Positions 8,557 to 18,441 of a stretch of DNA of 64,000 nt are shown here, in pieces. Under the pieces are notes generated by a model, which was not told where the DNA came from, did not search any database, and saw nothing but the letters and a program-made list of their open reading frames with translations. The first letter of the stretch is position 1. Each line of letters opens with the position of its first letter. Position numbers and translations under genes: made by a program. The DNA is taken from assembly GCF_014596575.1 (NCBI RefSeq), contig NZ_NASZ01000015.1, positions 36,206-100,205 on the forward strand. Direction: 5' to 3'. The stretch comes from Flavobacterium pokkalii (GTDB lineage Bacteria > Bacteroidota > Bacteroidia > Flavobacteriales > Flavobacteriaceae).

Positions 8557-11500
8557 TTATTTTACCTTAACTCTTATTCCTTCAGTATGACTGGAAAATT
8601 CCGGAGCATACATGCTTTGGATAGTTGTAATTCCGTTTGAGAAATGTCCACTGTTGTTTACTCGAACATCATATTCCAGAACATAAGTTCCTTTATTTAT
8701 TTTATCGAAAAAGAAATGAGTTGCGGCATCTTTAGTGCTTTTGTAAAAGCCTAAACCGTCTTTGTAATCATAAGCTGATATTACATCTTCGGGTTCAAAA
8801 CAGGAAGCTCTTAAGTCTTTTAGATGTACAAATTCCATGTTTTCTTTGGCTGTTATCAAAATTCTTACGGTGACTAAATCGCCAATTTGTAATTGATTTT
8901 CTGAGTCAATTTTTGTCAAAACAGCATCATTTGCGTTAATTTTTTTAAGATACAATTCTTTTGATACAGCAAGGACCTTAGTTGTATCTGTTTTTATTTT
9001 ATCCAAATCTTCAAAGTATTGCCAATATACACCACCAAAACCAGGAACTTTTGACTTGTTTTGAATAGTAATTGTAGCCATGTTTTTTTGTATTTCATTT
9101 GCTTGCCAGTTGAGTTTTAGATAACCAGCTCCAGCTTCTTTTTCATTTTCAGATAATTTTTTCGTTAAAATATTTTCATTACCAATTTTGAAAACGGTGT
9201 TGTCTTTGACACTTAGCCAGTCTGTTCCCTGTAGTAGCAATGCATAAACCGCTTCGGTCGTTGACTTGGTGGTTGGCCAGTTTTTAGATTGTTTGTTTTT
9301 TAACAACCAAACTTTCATGGCATCTACGGATTTGTTGTCGTTTGAAATTTCTGAGAAAGCTTCAATGAGCAAAGCTTGGGTTTCAATAGGTGCTTGGTAC
9401 CAATACCAACCTGCTTTGTTTTCGATCCAATACATTCCCCAATCTTCATTGTTAGATGCTGTTTCTTTTAGACTCGTTAAAATAGTTTTAGCAGCTTCTT
9501 TTTCACCAAAACGATTTAACGTCAAAGCCGCTAGTCCTTTTTCGTAAAGAGAATAATGCAACCAATCTTTTTTGGCAGTTTCTAGATAGATCTTGCTTAC
9601 TTTTTTTAGAGTATCCGTAAGTGGATATTTGTCCAAATAAAAGCTACGAGTGTATAAATAATGCAAATCAGAATAGGGATTGATCCAAATAAATTTTTCG
9701 GTTGGGCTCAGGTTTTTGATTCTGTTAGCATGATTTTTTAAAAATTTATTGTCTAAATAAGGAATTCCTTTTTTCGAAATTTCAGCTACTTTATCATTAG
9801 TTTCGTCGCTCTGAAATAGTTTCGCTAAATGCCCTAAACCAGCTAGTATATGACGAGTAATATACTCGTTTGTATAATTGCCTTCAAACCATGCAAATCC
9901 TCCTGAAACATCTTGTTTTTGTTTTAGAAGCGTGAAAGTAGCCTCTTGTGCATTTTTCATTTTCTCTAAATCAAATAATAAAGCTAGATTTTTCTTTTTC
10001 TCCTCCTCACTTTGCGCATCTTTTAGCCAAGGTGTTTCAGCCAGAATAATCGATTTTAAGGTTTCGTTTTCTTCTAATTTGGAATTTAATTTTCCGTTTT
10101 TTCTCCATGTTTCGAATAAAGCAGCAATTTTAGGATTACTTGAAATAATTTTAGAAGCTAGTTCATTTGAATAAAAACGGGCAAAAGTTTGTTCGGCGCA
10201 TTCGTGTTCGTATTCCATTAAATACGGTAACGATTGAATGGCTAACCAAGTTGGATTAGACGTATATTCTAAAGTAAATTGATGGTTTTTGAGCGTAGTT
10301 GACGTATTGTTTTTTAGATTTTCGAAAGTATAAATTTTGGTCGAATTTTCCCGAACCCAAATCGCTCTGCTTTCTGTAACGAGTATGTTATTGGTTAATA
10401 CAGGAAGAATGCTTTCTTCACCATCCGAATAATTTCCTGCTTTGGCAACTATTTTGTATTGTACGCCTTGTAAATCTTCGGGAATGTAAACTTTCCAAGT
10501 TGCAGTAGTATTTCCAAAAGCGGAAATACTAAAGTTTTTGATGTTTTTACTATTTAGCATTTTGCTATCAATCGGCTGCATGGTTGTTGCATCATAAAAC
10601 TGTAACATGGCAATTCCTGTTTTACTTTCATTGGTCATATTGGCAATTTTAGCGCTAATTGTAATGCTGTCTTTTTCTCTAAAGAATCTTGGGAAATTAG
10701 GTACAACCATTAACTCTTTTTGGGTAATCACATTTTTTTCTAAATAACCTGAAACAGCATTTTTATTGTGTGCCAATAATCTCAACTTCCAAGAAGTTAA
10801 AGCTTCAGGAGAAGTAAAATTGAAACTGATTTTTCCTTTGGAATTTGTTTTTAGATTAGGGAAAAAGAAAGCAGTTTCAGAAAGATTAGTTCTCGCTTTA
10901 ATTGTTGATAATTTCTTTCCTGCTAAACTGTCATTAGCGATCATTCCAGAAACTCTGCCTTGTAAAGCAATTGATATTCCGGCTGTATTGTAAACTTGGT
11001 CGTCTACTTCTTCAATAACATTGTTTGGATCGCCTTTTATAGTTTGAGCTCCTATTTTTTTATCTTTAATTGACGTAATAGCTCCTGTAAGGTTACTCTT
11101 TTTCTGTGTGCCATAACCTACAACAACTACTTCCTGTAATGCATTTTGATCTTCTTCCAGTTCAATGTCTATTTGTTTAGAAGTTATTTTTAGTTCTTTG
11201 TCAAGGAAACCAACATAGCTGAAAACAAGTATTTCACCTGCTGCTGCTTCTAATTGATAGTAACCTTCAAAGTCTGAAGTCGTTACTCGATTAGTTCCCT
11301 TTATATAAACACTAACTCCGGCCAATGGTTCGTTTTTACTGGAGATAATTCCAGAAATTAGTTTGGCGTTTTGTGGCCTACTGCTGTTTTTATGGAGGTG
11401 TTTTTGGTATTCATTTTGAGAGAAATAAGTTTGAGAATTGTTGAAATTAAATCCAAACCACATTAATTTAATTTTCTCATTTTCTGTTTTGAAATAGCCT

Positions 11501-14500
11501 AAATAGCTGTTTAAGTTTTTAATATTTGTAAAGGTTTTTTGGAAACCAAAAGGGCTTTTAAAATTTGTTGGATAATAATTATTGTAGTCATTGAAATCTA
11601 AATTATCCCAATTTTTATTAGCAAATTGATCTAAAGATTTGTCATACATCGAAGCTAAAATTTCAGATTCCAGTTTTGTGTTGGTAGCATTGAGTTTAAA
11701 GGACCAATTTTCCAGTTTTCCAGGTTCAATTTTACTTCTGAAACTTTCAATTTCAAATTCCAGTTTAGGTTCTTCTTTTTTTAGAGTAACATTTAGACTT
11801 TGATTAAAAACAGTATTCTCATAAATGCTTGTGCAATTTATAGTTACTGTATTTTCAAATTCATCTTTGAGTGGGATGTTTAGTGTTATTTCGTTGTCTT
11901 TTAAGAAGTGGTTTTCGTCTAAGAAATTCCAGTATTTATAATTAGCAATTGTATTAATATAGAGTTCAGGAATGATACTTTGAATTTTAATTTTTACAAA
12001 ACCATCTTTTTTTGGATTTGAATTTAATTGTTCCAGGGTGATAAGTTGGTTAGGGTTTATTTTGTCCTTACTCTGTATCAAATCAAAATGGGAACTGTTT
12101 TCAACGAGATTATCGAATGCATCTTTAGCCGAGAATACAAGCTTGTAGTTTCCGGATGGATAATCCGTCATAAAGTCCAGTGGTATTTCTTTGTCTTTTA
12201 TAGTGTTTACTTTCAAAGAATGAACTAAAACTCTGGTTTCTTTTTCAGAAATTGGTTTTTCATTTTTTTCAAAAGGAAAGAGTTGTTCAAATTCAGAATC
12301 TGAGATTATTTCTATTTCTGGTTTTTGCCAAACTCTTGGTTTGAATTTATTTTCAGCATTTCGAATACGGTAAATTTTAATTTCTCCATTTGTCGGAACC
12401 GAGATGTCGTTGAGATTATTACTTTCCAGTTTTATACTGGTTTTGTTTTTGGTTTCAATGGTTTTAGGAAAATCTGCTTTTAGTTTTAGAGCATGATAGC
12501 CCACATTAGTAATTAAGTCTTCCTTAGTTTGTGTTTCGCCATTGATATCAGTTATGGTGACTCTGATGCGATAGCTAAAAATGGGTAATTTTTCTTTTAT
12601 AGCTAATGTGTCGGGTTTTGCAATAAAATCAATACTAAAATTTCCTCGGTTATCAGTTTTGGTTTCAGATTTAACTATTCTTTCCTGTTTTCCTCCGAAC
12701 CATTGATAAGAGTTATAATGGTCAGTATTGTAGGTTTCCTGTGTAATTTCGTAAGTAACTTTTGCATCAGTGACATTTGCTCCGGAAAAAGAATTTGCAT
12801 TACCGGTAACGGTTAACTTTTGGTTGACTTTATAAGTCTCTGTTAAAGGATTTATAGTAATTTCAAACTTAGGTCTTTTGTATTCTTCTACGCGAAAAGA
12901 AAGATATGAATTTTCAAAAGTTACATTATCCCAAAACGGATGTTCCTCTTTTGTTTTATCATAAATGCTGTCTTTTTCATAATCATCAGGTTCTTCTGCC
13001 TGAATAGTGAAATTTCCGGTTAATCCTGTTTGGGGTAACTTAAATTCTCCCGAAAAGGAACCAAACTCATTTGTAATTACATCAAATTCTTTGATTGTAT
13101 TGTTATTAACATCTTCAAAATTAATTTTAAAAGAAGTATTCGCAACAACTGTAGTCACATTAGCTTTTTGCTGTAAAGCGATGCCTTTGTAATAAACTGT
13201 TTGACCAGGGCGATAAATGGCTCGGTCCAGATAGAATTGAACTTTTGCTTTTACTGTTTTATTTTTTTCGAATTCATTTAAGATATTAATATAATTGGTG
13301 TAGAGTGGAAGAGTATCATTATCCTTAGTTAAAACAATATTTCTTTGAAAATTTTCGTCTTTTCCTCTTGTGTTAAAAAGAGTTCCTGTTTTATCGGTTT
13401 TACCCACGAAATCTTCCGAATCTATTTGTACATTTTCAATAGGTGTTCCGGTTTTTCGGTCTAAAACATGATAGTAGTCTCTATCTTTTTTTGTTTCGGA
13501 CAGCAGACTGAAATTGGTAGCTATAATTGTTTCAAATCCATATGCTTTATCATCTTTTTTGGTACTAGTACTTTCAAAAATAGCAAGATACATTCCTGTT
13601 TTTAGTTGAGGTAAAAGTAGTTCTGTTGTATGGTCAAAATAGTCTTTTGGATTTTTTAAACTATAATTTTCGGTTTGTACTGGAATGTGATGTAATATAA
13701 ATTCATTTAGAATACTGTCTTTTTTAGTGTAATTGAAATTCAAAAATTGCATCTCACTTTGCTTTATTTTATAAAAGCTAATCTTTACACTGTCTATATT
13801 TTTAAAACTTATAAAAGCACGGTGATTTTGGTTAGGATAAATGTATTTTTCCAGTTGGATGCTGAGGTTTTTTTCTAATAATTTATGTCTGCTTAGATGA
13901 GCTTGTTTGTAAGTATTCGAATGATTTTGAATCGCTATAATACTGTCAAATAAAGCTATGGATTTTATCTTATAATCAGGATGTGTTTCTTTGGAAGCCA
14001 AATTGTTAAAGATTGTAGCTTTCTCGAATTGAATTTTTTGTAGGCTGATGGCCGTTTTTGATTGCTTTTGCAGCTTAGTTAACGCTTTTAGATAAGCTTC
14101 ATTGTCATTTACAAGATGGTTTTTGCAAAAAATAATTCGATTCAACTGATTTTCTACAGATGGATTGTTTTGTTCTCTCTCCTGAAATAATTGCAAGGTT
14201 TTTTGAAGATTTTTTTCTTTGACAAAGTCGAAGTTGATTTCTTTAAAAGAGACAGAATTGCCAAATAAATTTTCTTTTAAGAAATTGAAGTCACTTTTTT
14301 TAAAATTCCAATGCTGTATTTTTGAATTGTAATAATTGATGTTTTCGTCCAGTAAATATTCATACAAATTTTCGCTTTTGAATATTTCCTGATTGTAATA
14401 ATCAAATATAGCTTCGTACTGCGCAAGAGAAGTATTTTTTATACTTGCTTTGTCAATTAAACTATTGTTGTAATACTTTGCTATTTGGTTTTCAAATTCA

Positions 14501-14913
14501 GCATTAGACCACAAAAGGTAATTGTTGTCAGGATTGCTGGTAGTGGTTATATTTTCTCTTTTATACCTATTTTGATTAAGGTAATCATTCAGGCATTTAG
14601 CGTAAACTAAATTCAAAATCGCTTTTGAAGGAGCAGAAACTCTACTAATATCCGTTTTTAAATGGTTTAAGATTTTGGATTGAGCATTTTCGTCTAATGT
14701 TTGTAAGTATTTAGATTGATAAAAAAAGCATTTTATCAATTGTTCTTCATCGTTTTTTGAAATTGACCTTTCATAAATTCTATCTACAATTTCCTTAGCC
14801 GATTTTATTTTTCCATCTTTTTCTAAGGTGATTACTTTATTCCAAGATTTTTGATTTTTTTGAGCAAAAACAGATGTTGAAATAAGTACGATGAGTAACA
14901 GGATTTTTTTCAT
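8557..14913 (-). CDS. alpha-2-macroglobulin family protein with embedded carboxypeptidase-regulatory/TonB-plug-like segment
   Basis: A 2118-residue exported protein beginning with the signal peptide MKKILLLIVLISTSVFAQ. A helical N-terminal region of about 500 residues is followed by macroglobulin domains (YRPGQTVYYKG at about 566). Next come a bait-region-type domain (MYDKSLDQF at about 1090), the A2M core (ETAFFFPNLKTNSKG at about 1350) and a thioester domain with CAEQ at residues 1572-1575. The family traps proteases in the periplasm. Between bait region and core lies an unusual insert, residues about 1180-1340. It holds a carboxypeptidase-regulatory-like fold (PLAGVSVYIKGTNRV) running into VVVVGYGTQKKSNLTGA and LQGRVSGMI, the start of a SusC-type plug. 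There is no beta barrel, so it is not a receptor. It is monocistronic, with an obvious terminator in common with obgE. Confidence 0.9.
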   Translation of the reverse strand: MKKILLLIVLISTSVFAQKNQKSWNKVITLEKDGKIKSAKEIVDRIYERSISKNDEEQLIKCFFYQSKYLQTLDENAQSKILNHLKTDISRVSAPSKAILNLVYAKCLNDYLNQNRYKRENITTTSNPDNNYLLWSNAEFENQIAKYYNNSLIDKASIKNTSLAQYEAIFDYYNQEIFKSENLYEYLLDENINYYNSKIQHWNFKKSDFNFLKENLFGNSVSFKEINFDFVKEKNLQKTLQLFQEREQNNPSVENQLNRIIFCKNHLVNDNEAYLKALTKLQKQSKTAISLQKIQFEKATIFNNLASKETHPDYKIKSIALFDSIIAIQNHSNTYKQAHLSRHKLLEKNLSIQLEKYIYPNQNHRAFISFKNIDSVKISFYKIKQSEMQFLNFNYTKKDSILNEFILHHIPVQTENYSLKNPKDYFDHTTELLLPQLKTGMYLAIFESTSTKKDDKAYGFETIIATNFSLLSETKKDRDYYHVLDRKTGTPIENVQIDSEDFVGKTDKTGTLFNTRGKDENFQRNIVLTKDNDTLPLYTNYINILNEFEKNKTVKAKVQFYLDRAIYRPGQTVYYKGIALQQKANVTTVVANTSFKINFEDVNNNTIKEFDVITNEFGSFSGEFKLPQTGLTGNFTIQAEEPDDYEKDSIYDKTKEEHPFWDNVTFENSYLSFRVEEYKRPKFEITINPLTETYKVNQKLTVTGNANSFSGANVTDAKVTYEITQETYNTDHYNSYQWFGGKQERIVKSETKTDNRGNFSIDFIAKPDTLAIKEKLPIFSYRIRVTITDINGETQTKEDLITNVGYHALKLKADFPKTIETKNKTSIKLESNNLNDISVPTNGEIKIYRIRNAENKFKPRVWQKPEIEIISDSEFEQLFPFEKNEKPISEKETRVLVHSLKVNTIKDKEIPLDFMTDYPSGNYKLVFSAKDAFDNLVENSSHFDLIQSKDKINPNQLITLEQLNSNPKKDGFVKIKIQSIIPELYINTIANYKYWNFLDENHFLKDNEITLNIPLKDEFENTVTINCTSIYENTVFNQSLNVTLKKEEPKLEFEIESFRSKIEPGKLENWSFKLNATNTKLESEILASMYDKSLDQFANKNWDNLDFNDYNNYYPTNFKSPFGFQKTFTNIKNLNSYLGYFKTENEKIKLMWFGFNFNNSQTYFSQNEYQKHLHKNSSRPQNAKLISGIISSKNEPLAGVSVYIKGTNRVTTSDFEGYYQLEAAAGEILVFSYVGFLDKELKITSKQIDIELEEDQNALQEVVVVGYGTQKKSNLTGAITSIKDKKIGAQTIKGDPNNVIEEVDDQVYNTAGISIALQGRVSGMIANDSLAGKKLSTIKARTNLSETAFFFPNLKTNSKGKISFNFTSPEALTSWKLRLLAHNKNAVSGYLEKNVITQKELMVVPNFPRFFREKDSITISAKIANMTNESKTGIAMLQFYDATTMQPIDSKMLNSKNIKNFSISAFGNTTATWKVYIPEDLQGVQYKIVAKAGNYSDGEESILPVLTNNILVTESRAIWVRENSTKIYTFENLKNNTSTTLKNHQFTLEYTSNPTWLAIQSLPYLMEYEHECAEQTFARFYSNELASKIISSNPKIAALFETWRKNGKLNSKLEENETLKSIILAETPWLKDAQSEEEKKKNLALLFDLEKMKNAQEATFTLLKQKQDVSGGFAWFEGNYTNEYITRHILAGLGHLAKLFQSDETNDKVAEISKKGIPYLDNKFLKNHANRIKNLSPTEKFIWINPYSDLHYLYTRSFYLDKYPLTDTLKKVSKIYLETAKKDWLHYSLYEKGLAALTLNRFGEKEAAKTILTSLKETASNNEDWGMYWIENKAGWYWYQAPIETQALLIEAFSEISNDNKSVDAMKVWLLKNKQSKNWPTTKSTTEAVYALLLQGTDWLSVKDNTVFKIGNENILTKKLSENEKEAGAGYLKLNWQANEIQKNMATITIQNKSKVPGFGGVYWQYFEDLDKIKTDTTKVLAVSKELYLKKINANDAVLTKIDSENQLQIGDLVTVRILITAKENMEFVHLKDLRASCFEPEDVISAYDYKDGLGFYKSTKDAATHFFFDKINKGTYVLEYDVRVNNSGHFSNGITTIQSMYAPEFSSHTEGIRVKVK

Positions 14914-15050
14914 AATAACTTTTTATACTATAGAGCACATTTTTCCCCAAGCAGTTGGTAATAATGCGAAAAATAGCATTAAAAATAATTATTTTTTTGA
15001 AAAAGCCTTCTTTTTTGTAGGTTTATTTTTAAAATAAGTTTTTTGCAATT

Positions 15051-16040
15051 TTAATTACGATAGGTGTCAAATAAATATTCCAATGTTTCTTGAATATTAT
15101 TGGCAGCCATTTCAGGATAAATAATATTTTGGTTTAGCCAGTTTTTAATGATTTCGTCGAAATTTTTTCCAACTTCATAAACAACAGGAACTCCCATTTT
15201 TTTCAAAGCGGCAGCATTACATTCCTGTTCGTAATGATCTTTTATAGGAATTGAAAGTACTTTTTTGCCCAGATGTAAAGCTTCAGCCGGTGTTTCAAAT
15301 CCACCTCCGGTAATAATTCCTTCACATGAAATAAGGCTTTCATTAAATTTTTTTTGATTTACCGGAAAATAGGTGATGTTGCCTATGGTGTGTTTGAATT
15401 CAATTCCCTGTAAAAACCAATGGAAGTGAATATCAGAAACTTTGTTAAAAGCTTTTTCCAGACAATCTTTGTCAAAAGAAGGTAAATAGACGGAGATGTG
15501 TTTTAAATTAGTAGGTTGGGCCTGAACGATTTCATCTTTGATGATAGGAGGAAGTATAAAGGAATCATATTTTTCAAAATGCAAACCAATATTTTTGGGA
15601 GCCGAAGCGTAATGTTTTAAAATCATTTCGCCCATAATGCTCTTTTTTTCCGGTCTGGGAGTTTTCGGGGAAATAAAACTCGCCTGATGTCCCAGTTGCA
15701 CCGAATGAACCTTTTGTATCTTACAGGCCAGAGACGTAATGGAATCAAAATCATTGATAATAACATCATATTTTTTTAACGGAAGTGCATCGGCATCTTT
15801 ATATATTTGGCGTGGTCGAATGTTTTTGGCTATTTCCCAATAATTCAATCCGCCACATCTGCTGTAATGCAGGCTACAACCTTTGCTTTTGTATTGAATA
15901 GGTAATTTGAGGTCTAAACTGGCGTTACTGCCACTTAAGAAAAAATCGACTTCGCCAAATTTTTGAAGATAAGGATACAATTGGGTGGCTCTGCTAATGT
16001 GGCCGTTTCCTGTTGCCTGAATGGCATAGAATATTTTCAT
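15051..16040 (-). CDS. glycosyltransferase-like protein (MurG/GT28-like fold)
   Basis: A 329-residue soluble protein starting MKIFYAIQATGNGHISRATQL, the form seen in MJ1255-type nucleotide-sugar transferases. The C-terminal half has IITGGGFETPAEALHLGKKVLSIP, which matches the UDP-sugar-binding region of GT-B enzymes, including the glycine-rich loop and the acidic residue after it. The sugar and the acceptor are unknown. It is transcribed away from the TPR gene with a 200-nt AT-rich gap between them. No neighbouring polysaccharide genes suggest a pathway. Confidence 0.75.
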   Translation of the reverse strand: MKIFYAIQATGNGHISRATQLYPYLQKFGEVDFFLSGSNASLDLKLPIQYKSKGCSLHYSRCGGLNYWEIAKNIRPRQIYKDADALPLKKYDVIINDFDSITSLACKIQKVHSVQLGHQASFISPKTPRPEKKSIMGEMILKHYASAPKNIGLHFEKYDSFILPPIIKDEIVQAQPTNLKHISVYLPSFDKDCLEKAFNKVSDIHFHWFLQGIEFKHTIGNITYFPVNQKKFNESLISCEGIITGGGFETPAEALHLGKKVLSIPIKDHYEQECNAAALKKMGVPVVYEVGKNFDEIIKNWLNQNIIYPEMAANNIQETLEYLFDTYRN

Positions 16041-16203
16041 AGATGTAGCTTAAAATGCAAGAATTAACATTTTGTACTTTTTGCGAAAGCTAAAATTCAG
16101 CTTCCCATTTTTATAATACAAAACTAAAAAGCCGGTGTTATGGTAAAGTTGATTTAAGATTGCTAATTCGTTATTTTTTTAAGTTTTTTATAAGAGATAA
16201 AAT

Positions 16204-16236
16204 TTTGTAGAATGCTTTTAAATTTGCTTATTTTTG
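16204..16236 (+). promoter_or_regulatory. promoter of the TPR gene, almost leaderless
   Basis: TTTG at 16204-16207, a 21-nt spacer and TATTTTTG at 16229-16236 form a full Bacteroidota promoter. The ATG follows only 4 nt after the -7 box, so the transcript would begin at or next to the start codon. Confidence 0.55.
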
Positions 16237-16240
16237 GAAA

Positions 16241-16939
16241 ATGAAACATATTTTGCTGGTATTTTTTTTGTTCCCAATGTTGGTTTTTTCTCAGGTAAAT
16301 TTGGAGAAAGCCCAGCAATTATTTGAAGAAGGAAAATTAGAACAAGCTAAGCCCATGTTTGAAGTGCTTCTGAAGAAAAATCCATCCAATATAAAAATAA
16401 TCGAATATTTAGGAGATATTGCAGGACGCAGTAAAGACTGGGATGAAGCGCTGTTGTATTATGGGAAATTAAAAAAAGCCAGACCTTCAGAAGCTAATTT
16501 TTATTTTAAATACGGTGGGGTTTTGGGAATGAAAGCTTTAGAAGTTAGTAAATTCAAAGCTTTAGGAATGATTGATGAAGTACAATCTAATTTTGAAAAA
16601 GCGATAGAATTAAATCCTAAACACATTGAAGCCAGATGGGCCTTGATTGAATTGAATTTACAATTGCCGGGAATTTTAGGCGGAAGTGAAAAAAAAGCCA
16701 TTCAATATTCGAATGAGTTGTCTAAAATTTCAGCCGTTGACGGTTATTTGTCCAGAGGTCATATTGAAGAATATTTTAAAAGATATACCGCTGCCGAGCA
16801 ACAATATAAAAAGGCTATTGCCGTGGGAAATTCAAAGAAAACCTATCAAAAACTAGCTAATTTGTATGCCAATAAAATGAAATCACCCGATAAGGCGCAA
16901 GCAGTTTTAGATGAATTTAAAAAGAAAAATGATAATTAA
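16241..16939 (+). CDS. exported TPR-repeat protein
   Basis: A 232-residue protein with the signal peptide MKHILLVFFLFPMLVFSQ and then tetratricopeptide-type repeats (AQQLFEEGKLEQAKPMFEVL, then DWDEALLYYGKLKKARPSE, then NFEKAIELNPKHIEARWALI). The last part, residues about 165-215, holds two more (YTAAEQQYKKAIAVGNSKKT). It probably works as a periplasmic scaffold. The partner is not visible. Its stop is 21 nt before mpl, so the two are likely co-transcribed and a role near the cell wall is plausible. Confidence 0.8.
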   Translation: MKHILLVFFLFPMLVFSQVNLEKAQQLFEEGKLEQAKPMFEVLLKKNPSNIKIIEYLGDIAGRSKDWDEALLYYGKLKKARPSEANFYFKYGGVLGMKALEVSKFKALGMIDEVQSNFEKAIELNPKHIEARWALIELNLQLPGILGGSEKKAIQYSNELSKISAVDGYLSRGHIEEYFKRYTAAEQQYKKAIAVGNSKKTYQKLANLYANKMKSPDKAQAVLDEFKKKNDN

Positions 16940-16960
16940 TGCGCATAAGCGATAACTAAT

Positions 16961-18316
16961 ATGAAAACACATTTTATAGCTATTGGTGGAAGTGCCATGC
17001 ACAATTTGGCCTTAGCCTTACATAATAAAGGGTATCAGGTAACGGGTAGTGACGATGCAATTTTTGAACCATCCAAATCGCGTTTAGAAAAAAAAGGAAT
17101 TTTACCGGCTGAATTAGGTTGGTTTCCGGAGAAAATTTCAGCCGATATTGATGCGGTAATTTTAGGAATGCATGCCAAAGCCGATAATCCGGAATTGTTG
17201 AAAGCACAGGAATTAGGATTGAAAATTTATTCTTATCCGGAGTTTTTATACGAACAGTCTAAAAATAAAACCCGCGTAGTTATTGGTGGTTCGCACGGAA
17301 AAACCACTATTACTTCAATGGTTTTGCACGTGATGCATTATCACGGTATTGAAGTAGATTATATGGTGGGTGCACAGTTAGAAGGATTTGATACAATGGT
17401 GCACCTTACTGAAGAAAATGATTTTATGGTTTTGGAAGGGGATGAATATTTGTCTTCTCCAATTGACAGACGACCTAAATTTCATTTGTATCAACCTAAT
17501 ATCGCTTTGATTTCGGGAATTGCCTGGGATCATATTAATGTGTTTCCAACCTATGAAAATTATGTGGAACAGTTTGAAATTTTTATTGGCAAAATTACAA
17601 ATGGAGGAATTTTAGTTTATAATGAAAATGATCCGGAAGTAAAACGCGTAGCTGAAGCAGCGACGAATCCAATTCGAAAAATAGCCTATCATACGCCAAA
17701 TTATAAAGTTGAAAACGGTATAACTTTGCTGGAAACTCCCGAAGGCGATATGCCAATTGAAGTTTTTGGTGCGCATAATTTGAATAATTTGGCCGGAGCC
17801 AAATGGATTTGTCAAAATATGGGAGTTGATGAAGCTGATTTTTACGAGGCGATTGCCAGTTTTAAAGGTGCTTCTAAACGTTTGGAAAAAATTGCCGAAG
17901 GAAAAGGGAAAGTTGCTTATAAAGATTTTGCACATTCGCCAAGCAAAGTAGCTGCTACAACTAAGGCGGTAAAAGAACAGTATCCTGACCGTACTTTGAT
18001 TGCCTGTTTAGAATTGCATACTTACAGTAGTTTGAACGCCGAATTTTTAAAAGAATACGAAGGTGCGCTAAATCATGCCGATGTGGCAGTTGTGTTTTAT
18101 TCGCCGGATGCGGTTAAAATTAAGCAACTCGAAGAAGTCACTTATGAGCAAATTGCGAAGGCTTTTAATCGTGAAGATTTGATTATTTATACCAATCCAA
18201 AGGAATTTAAGGATTATTTGTTCAGCAGAAATTTAGATAATTCGGCTTTATTGTTGATGAGTTCCGGAAATTACGGTGGATTAAATTTTGATGAAGTAAA
18301 GGGATTAGTGCAGTAA
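16961..18316 (+). CDS. mpl: UDP-N-acetylmuramate:L-Ala-gamma-D-Glu-meso-DAP ligase (Mpl-type Mur ligase)
   Basis: A 451-residue Mur ligase. The N-terminal Rossmann fold begins THFIAIGGSAMHNLALALH, the ATP loop is GGSHGKTTITSM near residue 110, and the C-terminal domain has KDFAHSPSKVAATTKAV. The spacing and the YSYPEFLYEQ segment fit Mpl, which re-attaches the recycled tripeptide to UDP-MurNAc, better than MurC, whose usual N-terminal and SADNPE motifs differ. A MurC label would be the alternative. It follows the exported TPR protein. Confidence 0.78.
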   Translation: MKTHFIAIGGSAMHNLALALHNKGYQVTGSDDAIFEPSKSRLEKKGILPAELGWFPEKISADIDAVILGMHAKADNPELLKAQELGLKIYSYPEFLYEQSKNKTRVVIGGSHGKTTITSMVLHVMHYHGIEVDYMVGAQLEGFDTMVHLTEENDFMVLEGDEYLSSPIDRRPKFHLYQPNIALISGIAWDHINVFPTYENYVEQFEIFIGKITNGGILVYNENDPEVKRVAEAATNPIRKIAYHTPNYKVENGITLLETPEGDMPIEVFGAHNLNNLAGAKWICQNMGVDEADFYEAIASFKGASKRLEKIAEGKGKVAYKDFAHSPSKVAATTKAVKEQYPDRTLIACLELHTYSSLNAEFLKEYEGALNHADVAVVFYSPDAVKIKQLEEVTYEQIAKAFNREDLIIYTNPKEFKDYLFSRNLDNSALLLMSSGNYGGLNFDEVKGLVQ

Positions 18317-18380
18317 ATTAAGATTTTTTTAGGCATAAATAAATCTCATTCGTTTATTTTTGGTGTAAGAAAACTTGTTT

Positions 18381-18408
18381 TTGATTAAAGGATTTAGTCT
18401 TATATTCG
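18381..18408 (+). promoter_or_regulatory. candidate radC promoter
   Basis: TTG at 18381-18383 and TATATTCG at 18401-18408 are separated by 17 nt. The second box has one mismatch to TAnnTTTG. The radC start is 33 nt downstream. Confidence 0.4.
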
Positions 18409-18441
18409 TAAAGTAATTTGCTGTAAACTAAATCTTTTGTT

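Noticed and set aside
10900..11370. TonB-dependent receptor gene fused to the alpha-2-macroglobulin
   Set aside because: Only the regulatory-like domain and the first part of a plug signature are there; no full plug and no barrel follow, and the A2M core resumes at once in the same frame.
16961..18316. MurC, UDP-MurNAc-L-alanine ligase
   Set aside because: The N-terminal loop (IGGSAMHNLALALH) and YSYPEFLYEQ are closer to Mpl, and no mur/dcw genes surround it; kept as the alternative.
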